From an uncultured Bacteroidales bacterium (GTDB taxonomy: Bacteria; Bacteroidota; Bacteroidia; Bacteroidales; Bacteroidaceae), in the NCBI GenBank assembly GCA_902788275.1, contig CADAJV010000011.1, positions 1 through 40,514 of the forward strand: a DNA stretch of 40,514 bases, read 5' to 3'. The notes below the pieces were generated by a model. The model worked only from the letters and a program-made list of their open reading frames with translations. It was not told the origin of the DNA and did no database searches. The translations under genes and the position numbers were made by a program. This document shows positions 23,058 through 32,038 of this stretch, piece after piece (position 1 is the first letter of the stretch; each line of letters starts with the position of its first letter).

Positions 23058-23096
23058 AATGCGGCGCGAAAATCATTTGATTCTCGCGCCGCATTT
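23058..23096 (-). terminator. Terminator of the large protease gene
   Basis: AAATGCGGCGCGA pairs with TCGCGCCGCATTT, and the stem continues with AATCA/TGATT, giving about 18 bp with one mismatch. It is flanked by A and T runs and lies 17 bp past the stop at 23114. Confidence 0.85.
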
Positions 23097-23113
23097 GTCT
23101 GCTAAAGTGATTG

Positions 23114-26100
23114 TTATCTCACGATGATTTTCTGCCCGTTGGCAATGTAGATGCCGGGAGCGAAGGGGATGAAGTGGACGCCCTCCACGCGGTCGTTGAA
23201 TACGCACTGGCCGTCAAGGGTGTATATCTTGACGTCCTCGGCGTTCTCGCAGGCGAAGCGGATGGCACCGAGTGTGCCCTCTATGCTGGCGGCCTTGCCC
23301 TGGCGCACTGCGTCATAGACATGAGTGATGCCGTCGGCCTCGATGACTTCTGTCGGGCTGTCCTCGCTGAGGTCGAGGGTGAACACGCCCTTGCTGAGGC
23401 CCCATGCGTCGCCGTCGGGACCAAAGCCGATGCGGGTGAGGTCGATGGCGTTGGAGGTGCGATCCTTAACGCTGCCGCCGTCCTGATTGAAGTCATAGTA
23501 GGCCAGCAGGCCTGAGTTGCTGACGAGGTTGTCAATGTCGGTCAGGGGGGCGTTGATGTAATTCTTCATGGTGGAGAGCGACAGGGCCTTGGTCCAGATG
23601 CGCAGCTCGTCAATCTGACCCTTGTATCCGTCTTCGCCGCCGCTCAGAGTGAGCTTGCCCCAGTCGGTGGTGGAGGTGCCGATGCGTATGGAGGGTGAGG
23701 CAAAGAGCACTCCGTCGCGATAGAACTTGACGGTGCCGAAGGTATAGCTGACGGCATAGTGGTGCCATGTGCCGGGCAGCACATAGCCCTCATCGGAGCT
23801 GGCTGTCTTGTCGCCAATGGTTACTGACATCTCGCCGGTGGCATCGGTGGCAATGGTTACCTGCTCATTTTCTGTGGTCATATTGAGTGCGCCGTTAGCC
23901 TGGTAGGGCAGCATCCACCATTCGATGGTGAAGGCCTTGGTGCCGTCGGCAAAGAGGCCGGCAGTACTCTCCAGGCGTTCGCTGCCGCCCATTATGAGGC
24001 CGTTCTTGCTGTCGGCATTGAGCACCATGAGCATGCCCTGCTCGGTGGCCTCGCTTACGCCGAGGTCGTTGCTGCACTCGAGGGTGATGTCGTAGTAGCC
24101 GGGATGTTTAGGGGTGAAGGAGGAGTTCTGTCCGTGCACCTCATAGTCGTGTCTGCCGTTGGTGAGTTTCCAAACCCACGACTCGGGGCTCTGCTTGCTC
24201 TCGTCGATAAGGTAGGTGGTCTCGCCGAGCATGATGGTGCTGGGGTTGACGCTGAAGGCTACGCGCGGTGCTGACTTGGTGACGGTGACATAGAGGGTCT
24301 TCTTGCTTTCGCCGCCAGAGTTGCTGGCCGTGAGGGTGATGGGGAATACGCCGCTATGGCTGTAGGTGATGCCGGCATTGACGGCGTGTATCTCCTCCTG
24401 GTCGGCGCCGGGAGCGCTCCAGGTGTAGGTGCAGTTGTCGCCGCTCGACTGGTTGGCCAGGCTGAAGAGCTCGCCCTCGGCCAGCTCGGTCTGGGCAATG
24501 GTGAAGTCGGCCACAGGGGCCTCGGGGCTGAGTACTGTGATGATGCGCGTGCTGTCGGCGGTGTTGCCCTCGTTGTCAGTGATGGTGTGGGTGATGGGGT
24601 AGGTGCCTGGCTCGTTGAATACGAAGTAGGGATTGACGGCGCTGGCTTCCTTGTTGACTGCGTCGGGAGCCGACCAGTGCCAGTCAACGGAGTTGACCAT
24701 GGCGGTGGACTTCAGTCCGAAGGGTTCGCCTGCGAAGACTGACTCTTCGGGCATGGTGAAGGAGGCCACGCAGGCTACTACCGGTGCGCCCAGTATGGTG
24801 GCGTCTTTAACGGTCTCGGCGGAGCCTACGGCTATGTCGTAGCCCGAGGCGTAGTCCTTGATGAAGAGTTTGCCGTCGGCTTCGTAGGTGGCCATGGGGT
24901 AGTAGGCCAGCAGGTCGGTCTGGGCCGAGGGCTTGGCCACGGCGAGGCCTTTGTTGCGGTATATCTCAATCTGGCTGAGGGGCTTGGTCCAGATGCGCAG
25001 CTCGTCTATCATGCCGTTGTAGGAGCCGATGCAGAAGTTCTTGAGCGCGGGTATGCCCTGATAGGAGCTGGTGGTGGTGCTGCCCTTCTTCAAGCCGTTG
25101 ACATAGAGGGAGAGCGTGTTGCCGTCCACCACGATGGCAATATGGTACCACTTGTTGGTCCTGATGGTGTTGGTGGTGCTGATGAGGCGGTTGTTGGCAT
25201 CCCATCCCACCTGAATCTGGCCGGTGGTGCTGATGCAGAAGAGGAATGAGCCCCAGCCTTCGCCAATCTGCATGCTGTTGTTGGAGAGTGATGCGGCGTT
25301 GAGCCAAAACTCAATGGTGGCCTGATTAAGGCCGTTGCTGAGGAGGCCGCTGACAGAGGCGCTGGCATTGTCCAACTTAAGCACCTCGTTGTCCTGGTCG
25401 GAGATGATGTCGCCAGTGTTTCGGGCGGGGATGCTCTTGGCAGACTCCACGCGCTTGCCGCGATATTCGTAGGCAGTAGCTACATAGTAGGTGGCATCCT
25501 GGTCGTCAACAATATAGGAGTGGCTCATGGAGGGCACCTCGGCTACCTTGTCGCTACCTTTATATATATAGTAGCGTGCAATGTTGTAGCTCGATTTCTT
25601 GGGTTCGTTCCAGGAGAGCCGCTTTTGGTTGAGGCTGACATTGAGCGGAGTGTAGAATTGCTGACCCAGGGAGGTGACGGAGAGCAGGGTGGTCTTGCCA
25701 CCATTAAGGATGGCCACGGTGTCCACCTTGGTGGGAATCTCCAAGCCTTCGGGGTCGTAGGTGTAGTCCATCAGCGAGAGCTTATAGACGGTGCCCTCGC
25801 CGACGGCCTTGGCCTTGCTGTTAATCTTGAGGAAGTATTTGAGGGGCTTGCTCAGGTCGTAGCCCTCGGTGAGGTCGGTTACATCGTAGCCAAACTCCAT
25901 AGGCTCGTAGTTCATCCTGCCTTTCCATTTGCCCAGCATTGGCACTTCGGGCTCAGGCAGGTTGTTTTTCTCTGTTTCGCTTTTCTGACCATTGCCTGCA
26001 AAGTCGAAGAAGGGCATCGTCTCGGTCTTACGCGGCTCGAGGGCGGTGGTGTCGGTGCTGATGCCGGCACTGATGCTTATCTCTGAGCGGCGGCTATAGT

Positions 26101-27151
26101 CCATGACAATCTTGAATACGCGCTTGGGCTCGTAGTCCTTACGCCAGGTGTAGTGGCCGGAGTTCATGGGGATAGAGTTGGTGCCGATGGCGTAGCTGTA
26201 CTTGTAGGGGCAGTAGATGAAGCCCTTGTTGCACCATCCTGCGCCCCATGAGTTGCAGATAATCCAGGCGCCGACCTCGTCCTTGTCTTTCTCGCCGCAG
26301 ACCCCGTTCTGGTCAAGGTCAAATTCTATGCGGTCGTCATAGCCCACCACGGTGAGGGCGTGGTCGTAGGTCTTGCCCCAGGCGCCGACATACTTCATGC
26401 CGGAAACGCCGATGGCGCGATTGGTGGCTGTGTTGGGAATGTCAAGCCAGGTGCCGCCGCTGGCTACACCTATGCCGCTAACGCCGCCGCACCAGAAACT
26501 CTCGTCGCCCCAGTGATTCCACAGGTACTGCTTCAGCTGCTCACGGCCGAGCTCAGTGGTCTGGTCGGCATCGCAGAAGGTGTCGCCGCCCAGGGTGCGG
26601 TTGAACATCGCCGAGTACCACTTGTCGTATCCCTGCATATAGCCGTAGTCGGGATTGCTTGTGTCCTGCAGACCGAAAGTCTGGCTATAGGTGCGGCCAC
26701 CATAGGTGGCCACGTTGGGTACGCCGTGGCGATTCATGATTTCGTATTTGCCAATGCCGGCATTGGTATGCAGCCAGGTGAAGTGGGTGGGCAGCTGGTT
26801 TTCCTCGTAGGAGGCGTCGGCATTGCGGTAGGCATTCATCTCCAGCGTCATGGTGTAACCGACGGCCTGCGCCGAGCCACATGAACCGCCACTCTGGTTG
26901 AATACGGGCGGGAAATATTTGGTCAGCGCATTGTTGATGTGGTCGGGACGCTCAGTGCCATAGAGCGAACTGCGGGCTACGCCGCTGGTAGGTATCTTCC
27001 TGACGGTGGTGGAATAAGTCTTCTCAATCTTTGGGTTGGGGTTGGCGTCCGGGTAAGCCTTATAGTCCACAGGAACATCCTGGGCGCTGATGGTGTTACA
27101 GGTCAGTGCTGCAACGGCTACAAACAGCCAGTTTTTTAGAATGTTTTTCAT
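23114..27151 (-). CDS. Large secreted papain-like protease with LamG/PKD domains and sorting tail
   Basis: The 1345 residues begin with a signal peptide (MKNILKNWLFVAVAALTCNT). A C1 papain-like domain covers about 70-330: Gln86 and nucleophile Cys91 in FNQSGGSCGSAQA, His264 in YDHALTVVGYDD and Asn300 in IICNSWGAGW. A fibronectin-like stretch follows, then a LamG-like domain at about 595-750 (GMIDELRIWTKPLS). Next come three PKD domains at about 780-1060 (VDWHWSAPDA, YTWSAPGADQ, WVWKLTNG) and a second LamG (KGQIDELRIWTKALS). The end VKIYTLDGQCVFND...PGIYIANGQKIIVR is a type IX secretion type sorting tail. It is likely a surface or released protease; the substrate is unknown. The start was chosen at 27151 because an upstream TTG extension lacks signal features. 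Confidence 0.9.
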   Translation of the reverse strand: MKNILKNWLFVAVAALTCNTISAQDVPVDYKAYPDANPNPKIEKTYSTTVRKIPTSGVARSSLYGTERPDHINNALTKYFPPVFNQSGGSCGSAQAVGYTMTLEMNAYRNADASYEENQLPTHFTWLHTNAGIGKYEIMNRHGVPNVATYGGRTYSQTFGLQDTSNPDYGYMQGYDKWYSAMFNRTLGGDTFCDADQTTELGREQLKQYLWNHWGDESFWCGGVSGIGVASGGTWLDIPNTATNRAIGVSGMKYVGAWGKTYDHALTVVGYDDRIEFDLDQNGVCGEKDKDEVGAWIICNSWGAGWCNKGFIYCPYKYSYAIGTNSIPMNSGHYTWRKDYEPKRVFKIVMDYSRRSEISISAGISTDTTALEPRKTETMPFFDFAGNGQKSETEKNNLPEPEVPMLGKWKGRMNYEPMEFGYDVTDLTEGYDLSKPLKYFLKINSKAKAVGEGTVYKLSLMDYTYDPEGLEIPTKVDTVAILNGGKTTLLSVTSLGQQFYTPLNVSLNQKRLSWNEPKKSSYNIARYYIYKGSDKVAEVPSMSHSYIVDDQDATYYVATAYEYRGKRVESAKSIPARNTGDIISDQDNEVLKLDNASASVSGLLSNGLNQATIEFWLNAASLSNNSMQIGEGWGSFLFCISTTGQIQVGWDANNRLISTTNTIRTNKWYHIAIVVDGNTLSLYVNGLKKGSTTTSSYQGIPALKNFCIGSYNGMIDELRIWTKPLSQIEIYRNKGLAVAKPSAQTDLLAYYPMATYEADGKLFIKDYASGYDIAVGSAETVKDATILGAPVVACVASFTMPEESVFAGEPFGLKSTAMVNSVDWHWSAPDAVNKEASAVNPYFVFNEPGTYPITHTITDNEGNTADSTRIITVLSPEAPVADFTIAQTELAEGELFSLANQSSGDNCTYTWSAPGADQEEIHAVNAGITYSHSGVFPITLTASNSGGESKKTLYVTVTKSAPRVAFSVNPSTIMLGETTYLIDESKQSPESWVWKLTNGRHDYEVHGQNSSFTPKHPGYYDITLECSNDLGVSEATEQGMLMVLNADSKNGLIMGGSERLESTAGLFADGTKAFTIEWWMLPYQANGALNMTTENEQVTIATDATGEMSVTIGDKTASSDEGYVLPGTWHHYAVSYTFGTVKFYRDGVLFASPSIRIGTSTTDWGKLTLSGGEDGYKGQIDELRIWTKALSLSTMKNYINAPLTDIDNLVSNSGLLAYYDFNQDGGSVKDRTSNAIDLTRIGFGPDGDAWGLSKGVFTLDLSEDSPTEVIEADGITHVYDAVRQGKAASIEGTLGAIRFACENAEDVKIYTLDGQCVFNDRVEGVHFIPFAPGIYIANGQKIIVR

Positions 27152-27187
27152 ATAGCTTGTTTTTCTGTTTATCAGAGAATTTGATTG

Positions 27188-27195
27188 CAAATTTA
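27188..27195 (-). promoter_or_regulatory. -7 box of the protease gene
   Basis: The minus strand reads TAAATTTG, matching TAnnTTTG, about 37 bp before the start at 27151. Confidence 0.6.
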
Positions 27196-27248
27196 AATAT
27201 AAATTGGAATACGCGCGCGAAAAAGACGTCGGTTTTGCCAAAAATCCC

Positions 27249-27256
27249 TAATTTTG
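27249..27256 (+). promoter_or_regulatory. -7 box of the SprT-like gene
   Basis: TAATTTTG, 16 bases before the ATG at 27273, giving a leader of about 12 nt. It is divergent from the protease promoter about 60 bp away. Confidence 0.55.
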
Positions 27257-27272
27257 TCGGAAAAAATCCAGG

Positions 27273-27953
27273 ATGCGTGCAACCTTACCATTTTTGCAGC
27301 AAAAGTATGAGCACTTCAATGAGTTATGCTTCAGCGGCCAGTTGCCGCAGGTGAGGCTACGGCTTAGCCGTGCACGCACATATTTGGGCCAGCTTCGTTA
27401 TAAGCGCAACCGTGCGTTGTGGCTTCGCACGACTTATAGTGATATAACCATTTCGCTCAGCACCTATCTTGACCTGCCGGAGGCTGAGGTAGAGGATACT
27501 CTGCTCCACGAGATGATACATTTGTACATTTTGCTCAGCGGCCAGCGCGACACCTCGACCCACGGCGCTCTCTTTCGTGCAAAAATGCGCGAATTCAACG
27601 TGAAATTTGGCCGGCATATATCTGTTTCTCATCGTACCACTGAGCAGGAACGACAGCAGGATCAGCGTATGCGCCGCCATCTGCTCTGTGTGTGTCGACT
27701 TAGAAATGGAAAAACAGGCATATTGCTGGCCAGACCTTCTAATATATCGCGTTTCTGGCAGCAGGTGTCGCTACTGCCAGATGTGGATGAGTGCAGATGG
27801 TATCTTTCTACCTCTGTATACCTAAATCGCTATCCTCATCCCCGCACATGCAAGATTTATTCCATTCCCTCTGAGGAACTTGCCGCTATATTGAACGAGG
27901 CGCACCCGTTGGTGCGCGAGGACGGTCATATCTTTATTGCCAAGAAACGCTGA
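27273..27953 (+). CDS. SprT-like zinc metalloprotease-family protein
   Basis: This 226-residue SprT-like protein has the zinc motif HEMIH at 79-83 and a further histidine, His97, in STHGALF as the likely third ligand. The N-terminal segment (YEHFNELCFSGQLPQVRLRL) is the family lead-in. SprT/Spartan relatives act on DNA-linked proteins in eukaryotes; bacterial members are mostly uncharacterised. The C-terminal 100 residues carry no zinc-ribbon cysteines that I can pair. Cytoplasmic, no signal peptide. It converges with the esterase gene downstream. Confidence 0.85.
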   Translation: MRATLPFLQQKYEHFNELCFSGQLPQVRLRLSRARTYLGQLRYKRNRALWLRTTYSDITISLSTYLDLPEAEVEDTLLHEMIHLYILLSGQRDTSTHGALFRAKMREFNVKFGRHISVSHRTTEQERQQDQRMRRHLLCVCRLRNGKTGILLARPSNISRFWQQVSLLPDVDECRWYLSTSVYLNRYPHPRTCKIYSIPSEELAAILNEAHPLVREDGHIFIAKKR

Positions 27954-27964
27954 ATTGCCCGATG

Positions 27965-27986
27965 AAACCGTTTCTTTTTGCGGTTT
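27965..27986. terminator. Possible terminator between converging genes
   Basis: Arms AAACCG and CGGTTT flank a 10-nt T-rich loop, between the SprT-like gene and the esterase gene. The stem is short, so this is weak. Confidence 0.35.
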
Positions 27987-28000
27987 TGTGCTTTGGCGCT

Positions 28001-28579
28001 TTACTGAAGTTGAAGGATTTGCTTGGCCAAGGGAATGACCGTATGGCGAAGTACCTTTTCATTGAGGCGGTGCTCGCCTTCGAAGCGAGTGGCCTGGGTG
28101 TAGTACTTGCGGAAAAGATCGTAGGTGTTGACCGAGGTGTCGTTGATGCCGAATAGGCCCCAGCATATTTGCTGCTCGTCGGGCGTGATGTCCTTAAACT
28201 GCTGGCGCTCCATTTGATTGAAATGCTGGATGATGTCGCGAGTGATGCGAAAGGTTTTCTGATTGTCCTTGCGCCGGTTTAGAAATTCATGTTCGCCCGT
28301 CTTGAGAACCTTGCTCAATCTTGACATGTTAAATGCAGGATTGACGCAGATGCGCTTGAATCCACGCATTTGTTGGGCATACATGCCGCCCATTGAGGTG
28401 CCAATGATGAGGTCGGGCTGCTCCTGCCGGCAAAGTTCCTTCAGATAGGGTAGGGCTTCCTGTGGATCTATGGGGATGTCGGGGGCTATTACCTCAATAT
28501 CGGGCATTATCTTTCGCAGGGTCTGCACCGTGCCGCTGGCACCGGATGAGGCGAAACCGTGGAAATAGATTATTTTCAT
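28001..28579 (-). CDS. YqiA-like alpha/beta hydrolase
   Basis: This UPF0227/YqiA-type esterase has 192 residues from ATG 28579. YFHGFASSG near the start is the family oxyanion loop. The nucleophile elbow is GTSMGG with Ser62. A likely acid is Asp147 in GINDTSV, and the likely base is His170 in EGEHRL. Cytoplasmic; substrate unknown. An upstream ATG at 28624 adds 15 residues of no family character and is less likely. Promoter box at 28633-28640, divergent from pnp. Confidence 0.85.
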   Translation of the reverse strand: MKIIYFHGFASSGASGTVQTLRKIMPDIEVIAPDIPIDPQEALPYLKELCRQEQPDLIIGTSMGGMYAQQMRGFKRICVNPAFNMSRLSKVLKTGEHEFLNRRKDNQKTFRITRDIIQHFNQMERQQFKDITPDEQQICWGLFGINDTSVNTYDLFRKYYTQATRFEGEHRLNEKVLRHTVIPLAKQILQLQ

Positions 28580-28632
28580 TGTTTTTTGTCTTTTGCGTGT
28601 GTCTAGAATGTCAAAAGTGTTCATTTTGGTGG

Positions 28633-28640
28633 CAAAAGTA
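28633..28640 (-). promoter_or_regulatory. -7 box of the esterase gene
   Basis: The minus strand reads TACTTTTG, matching TAnnTTTG, about 54 bp before the ATG at 28579. The pnp promoter faces away from it about 50 bp further on. Confidence 0.6.
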
Positions 28641-28683
28641 TGATTTTCTTTTGGTTTTTCCCCTACATTATATATTAAATGAG

Positions 28684-28691
28684 TAACTTTG
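28684..28691 (+). promoter_or_regulatory. -7 box of pnp
   Basis: TAACTTTG, a perfect TAnnTTTG match, 48 bases before the pnp ATG. Confidence 0.65.
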
Positions 28692-28739
28692 CGCGAATTT
28701 TCAAGGTTATAAGAGTATTATTAAACAAAATCAAGACAG

Positions 28740-30974
28740 ATGAACGTTATTAAGAAGACGATCCAACTGCCTGACGGTAGAGAGATTACTATCGAAACTG
28801 GCAAGCTGGCCAAGCAGGCCGACGGATCAGCCGTGTTGCGTATGGGCAACACCGTTTTGCTCGCAACTGTGTGTGCAGCTAAGGATGCTGTGCCCGGCAC
28901 CGACTTTATGCCGCTCCAGTGTGACTACCGCGAGCAGTATGCGGCAGCAGGCCGCTTCCCCGGAGGATTTACCAAGCGAGAAGGCCGCCCCTCCGACAAT
29001 GAGATTCTTGTTTCCCGACTGGTGGACCGCGCACTTCGCCCGCTCTTCCCGAGCAACTACCACGCCGAGGTGTATGTTAATATCATCTTGTTCAGTGCCG
29101 ACGGCGTTGATCAGCCTGATGCACTGGCCGGTCTGGCTGCCAGCTCTGCACTGGCTTGCAGCGATATTCCCTTTGAGACACCTATCTCTGAGGTTCGCGT
29201 AGCCCGTGTGAACGGCGAATATGTTATCAATCCGACCATGCCTCAGATGAAGGAGGCCGATATGGATCTGATGGTGGCCGCTACCGAGGACAATATCATG
29301 ATGGTTGAGGGTGAGATGAAAGAAGTGAGCGAGCAGGATCTGCTCGGCGCTCTCAAGGCTGCCCATGAGGCCATCAAGCCCATGTGCCGCATGCAGGTGG
29401 AATTGAGCAAGGAGCTTGGCACCGACGTTAAACGCGAGTACTGCCATGAGGTCAACGATGAGGAATTGCGTGAGCAGCTGCGTCAGGCTTGCTACCAACC
29501 TGCTTACGATGTTACCAAGCAGGCTCTTGAGAAGCATGCCCGCGCCGAGGCCTTTGAGAAGATCCGCGAGGATTTCAAGGTGGCTTACGCTGAACAGCAC
29601 CCCGACCTCACTCCCGAGGAGCTGGAGGAGAAGAATGGCCTTATCGACCGCTACTATAATGATGTAGAGCGTGATGCAATGCGCCGCTGTGTGCTGGACG
29701 AGGGTATCCGCCTCGATGGCCGCAAGACCACTGACATTCGTCCCATTTGGTGTGAGGTTAGTCCGCTGCCCATGCCTCACGGAAGCTCTATCTTTACCCG
29801 CGGCGAGACCCAGTCGCTTACCACTTGCACCCTCGGCACCAAGCTTGACGAGAAGATGGTGGACGATGTGCTCAACAAGAGCTACATGAAGTTCCTGCTC
29901 CACTACAATTTCCCACCCTTCTGCACAGGTGAGGCTAAGGCTCAGCGTGGTACCGGCCGTCGTGAGATTGGTCATGGTCATCTGGCATGGCGCGCTCTGA
30001 AGGATATGATTCCTGAGGATTTCCCCTATACCGTTCGTGTAGTTTCGCAGATATTGGAGAGTAACGGCTCTTCCTCTATGGCTACTGTTTGCGCCGGTAC
30101 CCTCGCGTTGATGGACGCCGGTGTGCCCATCAAGAAGCCTGTCAGCGGTATTGCCATGGGTCTTATCAAAAACCCGGGCGAGGACAAGTACGCTGTGTTG
30201 AGTGATATTCTCGGCGATGAGGATCACCTCGGCGACATGGACTTCAAGACCACAGGTACTATTGACGGTCTTACCGCCACCCAGATGGATATCAAGTGCG
30301 ACGGCCTTAGCTACGAAATTCTGGAGAAGGCTCTTATGCAGGCCAAGGCTGGCCGCGAGCATATCCTCGGCAAACTGACCGAGACCATTGCTGAGCCGCG
30401 TCCCGACTTCAAGCCCCATGTACCCCGTATCGTCGCCTTCGAGATTCCCAAGGAGTTCATCGGTGCTGTTATTGGTCCTGGTGGTAAGATTATCCAGGGC
30501 ATCCAGGAGGAGACCGGCACAGTCATTACCATAGATGAGGAAGACGGCGTAGGCAAGGTTCAGGTAAGTGCTCCCGACAAGGAGAGTATCGAGGCCGGCG
30601 TTGCCAAGATTAAGGCTATCGTTGCCCTGCCTGAGGTGGGCGAGGTGTATGATGCCAAGGTCATCAGTATTATGCCTTATGGCGCGTTCGTAGAGTTTAT
30701 GCCTGGCCGCGAGGGTCTGCTTCACATCAGTGAGCTCGATTGGAAACGCCTTGAAGACATGGAAGAGAGTGGCCTGCAGGAAGGCGATGTAATCAAGGTA
30801 AAACTCCTTGAGATTAATGAGAAGACCGGCAAGTTCCGTCTTTCCCGTCGCGCCTTGATGGAGAAGCCCGAAGGCTATGAGGAGCGTCCGCAGCGTCCCC
30901 GTGGCCCACGTCCTCCTCGCCGCGAAGGCAATGGGGGGCCCCGTCGTGATGGCAATAGCGGTCCCCGCTTTTAA
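28740..30974 (+). CDS. pnp: Polynucleotide phosphorylase
   Basis: PNPase degrades RNA from the 3' end using phosphate and can also add tails. Domains in order are: RNase PH 1 (about 10-140; [18 protein letters not shown]), a helical linker, RNase PH 2 (about 320-550; [49 protein letters not shown]), KH (about 560-620; [16 protein letters not shown]) and S1 (about 635-705; [20 protein letters not shown]). The 744 residues end in an Arg/Pro/Gly-rich tail (from about 715) often seen in Bacteroidetes, likely for RNA binding. A small hairpin at 31043-31067 follows. Single gene with its own promoter. Confidence 0.97.
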   Translation: MNVIKKTIQLPDGREITIETGKLAKQADGSAVLRMGNTVLLATVCAAKDAVPGTDFMPLQCDYREQYAAAGRFPGGFTKREGRPSDNEILVSRLVDRALRPLFPSNYHAEVYVNIILFSADGVDQPDALAGLAASSALACSDIPFETPISEVRVARVNGEYVINPTMPQMKEADMDLMVAATEDNIMMVEGEMKEVSEQDLLGALKAAHEAIKPMCRMQVELSKELGTDVKREYCHEVNDEELREQLRQACYQPAYDVTKQALEKHARAEAFEKIREDFKVAYAEQHPDLTPEELEEKNGLIDRYYNDVERDAMRRCVLDEGIRLDGRKTTDIRPIWCEVSPLPMPHGSSIFTRGETQSLTTCTLGTKLDEKMVDDVLNKSYMKFLLHYNFPPFCTGEAKAQRGTGRREIGHGHLAWRALKDMIPEDFPYTVRVVSQILESNGSSSMATVCAGTLALMDAGVPIKKPVSGIAMGLIKNPGEDKYAVLSDILGDEDHLGDMDFKTTGTIDGLTATQMDIKCDGLSYEILEKALMQAKAGREHILGKLTETIAEPRPDFKPHVPRIVAFEIPKEFIGAVIGPGGKIIQGIQEETGTVITIDEEDGVGKVQVSAPDKESIEAGVAKIKAIVALPEVGEVYDAKVISIMPYGAFVEFMPGREGLLHISELDWKRLEDMEESGLQEGDVIKVKLLEINEKTGKFRLSRRALMEKPEGYEERPQRPRGPRPPRREGNGGPRRDGNSGPRF

Positions 30975-31042
30975 TTAAATCAATCCTTTTTGTCCTGAAC
31001 ACTCTGCATAGGATTGCTTTTGGGCAAAGATGATAATAAATG

Positions 31043-31067
31043 CCGTCCGTGATAATTTCACGGGCGG
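31043..31067 (+). terminator. pnp terminator
   Basis: CCGTCCGTGA pairs with TCACGGGCGG around a short TAAT loop, followed by TGTTTTGT. Confidence 0.65.
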
Positions 31068-31181
31068 TGTTTTGTATGTTTGTAAAGGGTCTTTTTGCAA
31101 TGAATTGCAGACAAAAAGTGGGGAAAACATGTCCAAAAAAATAAAAAAAGAACATAAAAAGAATATTTCTTGTAAGAAAAC

Positions 31182-31213
31182 TTGCTCGTTTCAAGATATT
31201 TGCCATAACTTTG
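31182..31213 (+). promoter_or_regulatory. Promoter of the outer-membrane protein gene
   Basis: TTG at 31182-31184, 21 bp, then TAACTTTG at 31206-31213. The leader to the ATG at 31253 is about 35 nt. Confidence 0.65.
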
Positions 31214-31252
31214 CAGCGTCAAAATCTTTTATTAACTTTAAATTTTAGTATT

Positions 31253-31813
31253 ATGAAGAAATTGATTCTTGCTGCATTCGTTGCAGTTGCATCTCTGACC
31301 GCAAGCGCCCAGTGGTGGGTAGGTGGTGAAGTTGGTTTCAACGCAACTAAGACCACTGGACTTGGAGCCTCTGTAAAGGGCAACCAGTTTGTAGTAGCTC
31401 CTGAGATTGGCTACAAGGTTAACGACAAGATTGACGTTGCTGTACTTGTTGGCTATGCACACGCTAAGAACAACGAGTTGTTTGACTATGATGATGTATT
31501 TGAGAATGGTAACGGATTCGAGATTAATCCATATGTTCGCTACAGCTTTATCCAGGCTGGCAACTTCAAGTTCTTCGTTGATGGCGGTTTCGCCTATGGT
31601 CTCTTGCACGAGAGTGGCGAGAAGAGCATAAATGTTTGGGAAATTGCCGTTAAGCCCGGTATCGCTTATTCTCTCAGTGACAAGGTTAGCCTCGTTGCTC
31701 ATGTAGGTAGCGCAGGTTGGCAGTTTTCAAAGCAAGGCGATGTCAAGACCAACTCTTGGGGTTGCGGTGTAAGTGGCAATAACATCACCTTTGGTGCTTA
31801 CGTAAACCTTTAA
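31253..31813 (+). CDS. Outer-membrane beta-barrel protein
   Basis: The 186 residues start with a signal peptide (MKKLILAAFVAVASLTASAQ). The rest is alternating strands with aromatic ends (WWVGGEVGFNA, FVVAPEIGYKVNDKIDVAVL, FEINPYVRYSFIQAG, FKFFVDGGFAYGLL, NITFGAYVNL), the pattern of a small OMP_b-brl porin-like barrel of eight strands. It ends in a strand, as such barrels do. A longer start at 31211 is rejected because it places 14 residues before the signal peptide. Codons are visibly less C/G-biased at third positions than in neighbouring accessory genes. Role unknown. Confidence 0.85.
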   Translation: MKKLILAAFVAVASLTASAQWWVGGEVGFNATKTTGLGASVKGNQFVVAPEIGYKVNDKIDVAVLVGYAHAKNNELFDYDDVFENGNGFEINPYVRYSFIQAGNFKFFVDGGFAYGLLHESGEKSINVWEIAVKPGIAYSLSDKVSLVAHVGSAGWQFSKQGDVKTNSWGCGVSGNNITFGAYVNL

Positions 31814-31858
31814 TCCAAAGCACAGACAACTATACTGAATAAATAGTAATAGATTAGA

Positions 31859-31892
31859 AAAAAGGGCGACACAGCATTGTGCCGCCCTTTTT
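31859..31892 (+). terminator. Terminator of the outer-membrane protein gene
   Basis: AAAGGGCGACACA pairs with TGTGCCGCCCTTT around a short loop and is followed by T residues. Confidence 0.85.
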
Positions 31893-31980
31893 CTGTGTTG
31901 TTTGGTTAAAGATTGTTCTGTTTGGAGGTAAAAAATAATGAATATTGATTATGATTGAAGGGAAAAGTAATATTTTTTAT

Positions 31981-31988
31981 TACATTTG
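31981..31988 (+). promoter_or_regulatory. -7 box of the FAS1 lipoprotein gene
   Basis: TACATTTG matches TAnnTTTG, about 50 bases before the ATG at 32039. Confidence 0.55.
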
Positions 31989-32038
31989 CGGGTGATAAAA
32001 GAATGACACGTGCCACAGGCAATTAACAATCGTGCAAT

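Noticed and set aside
28827-30725. 632-residue open frame on the minus strand
   Set aside because: It is the exact antisense of pnp, which has all PNPase motifs; the antisense translation shows no family features.
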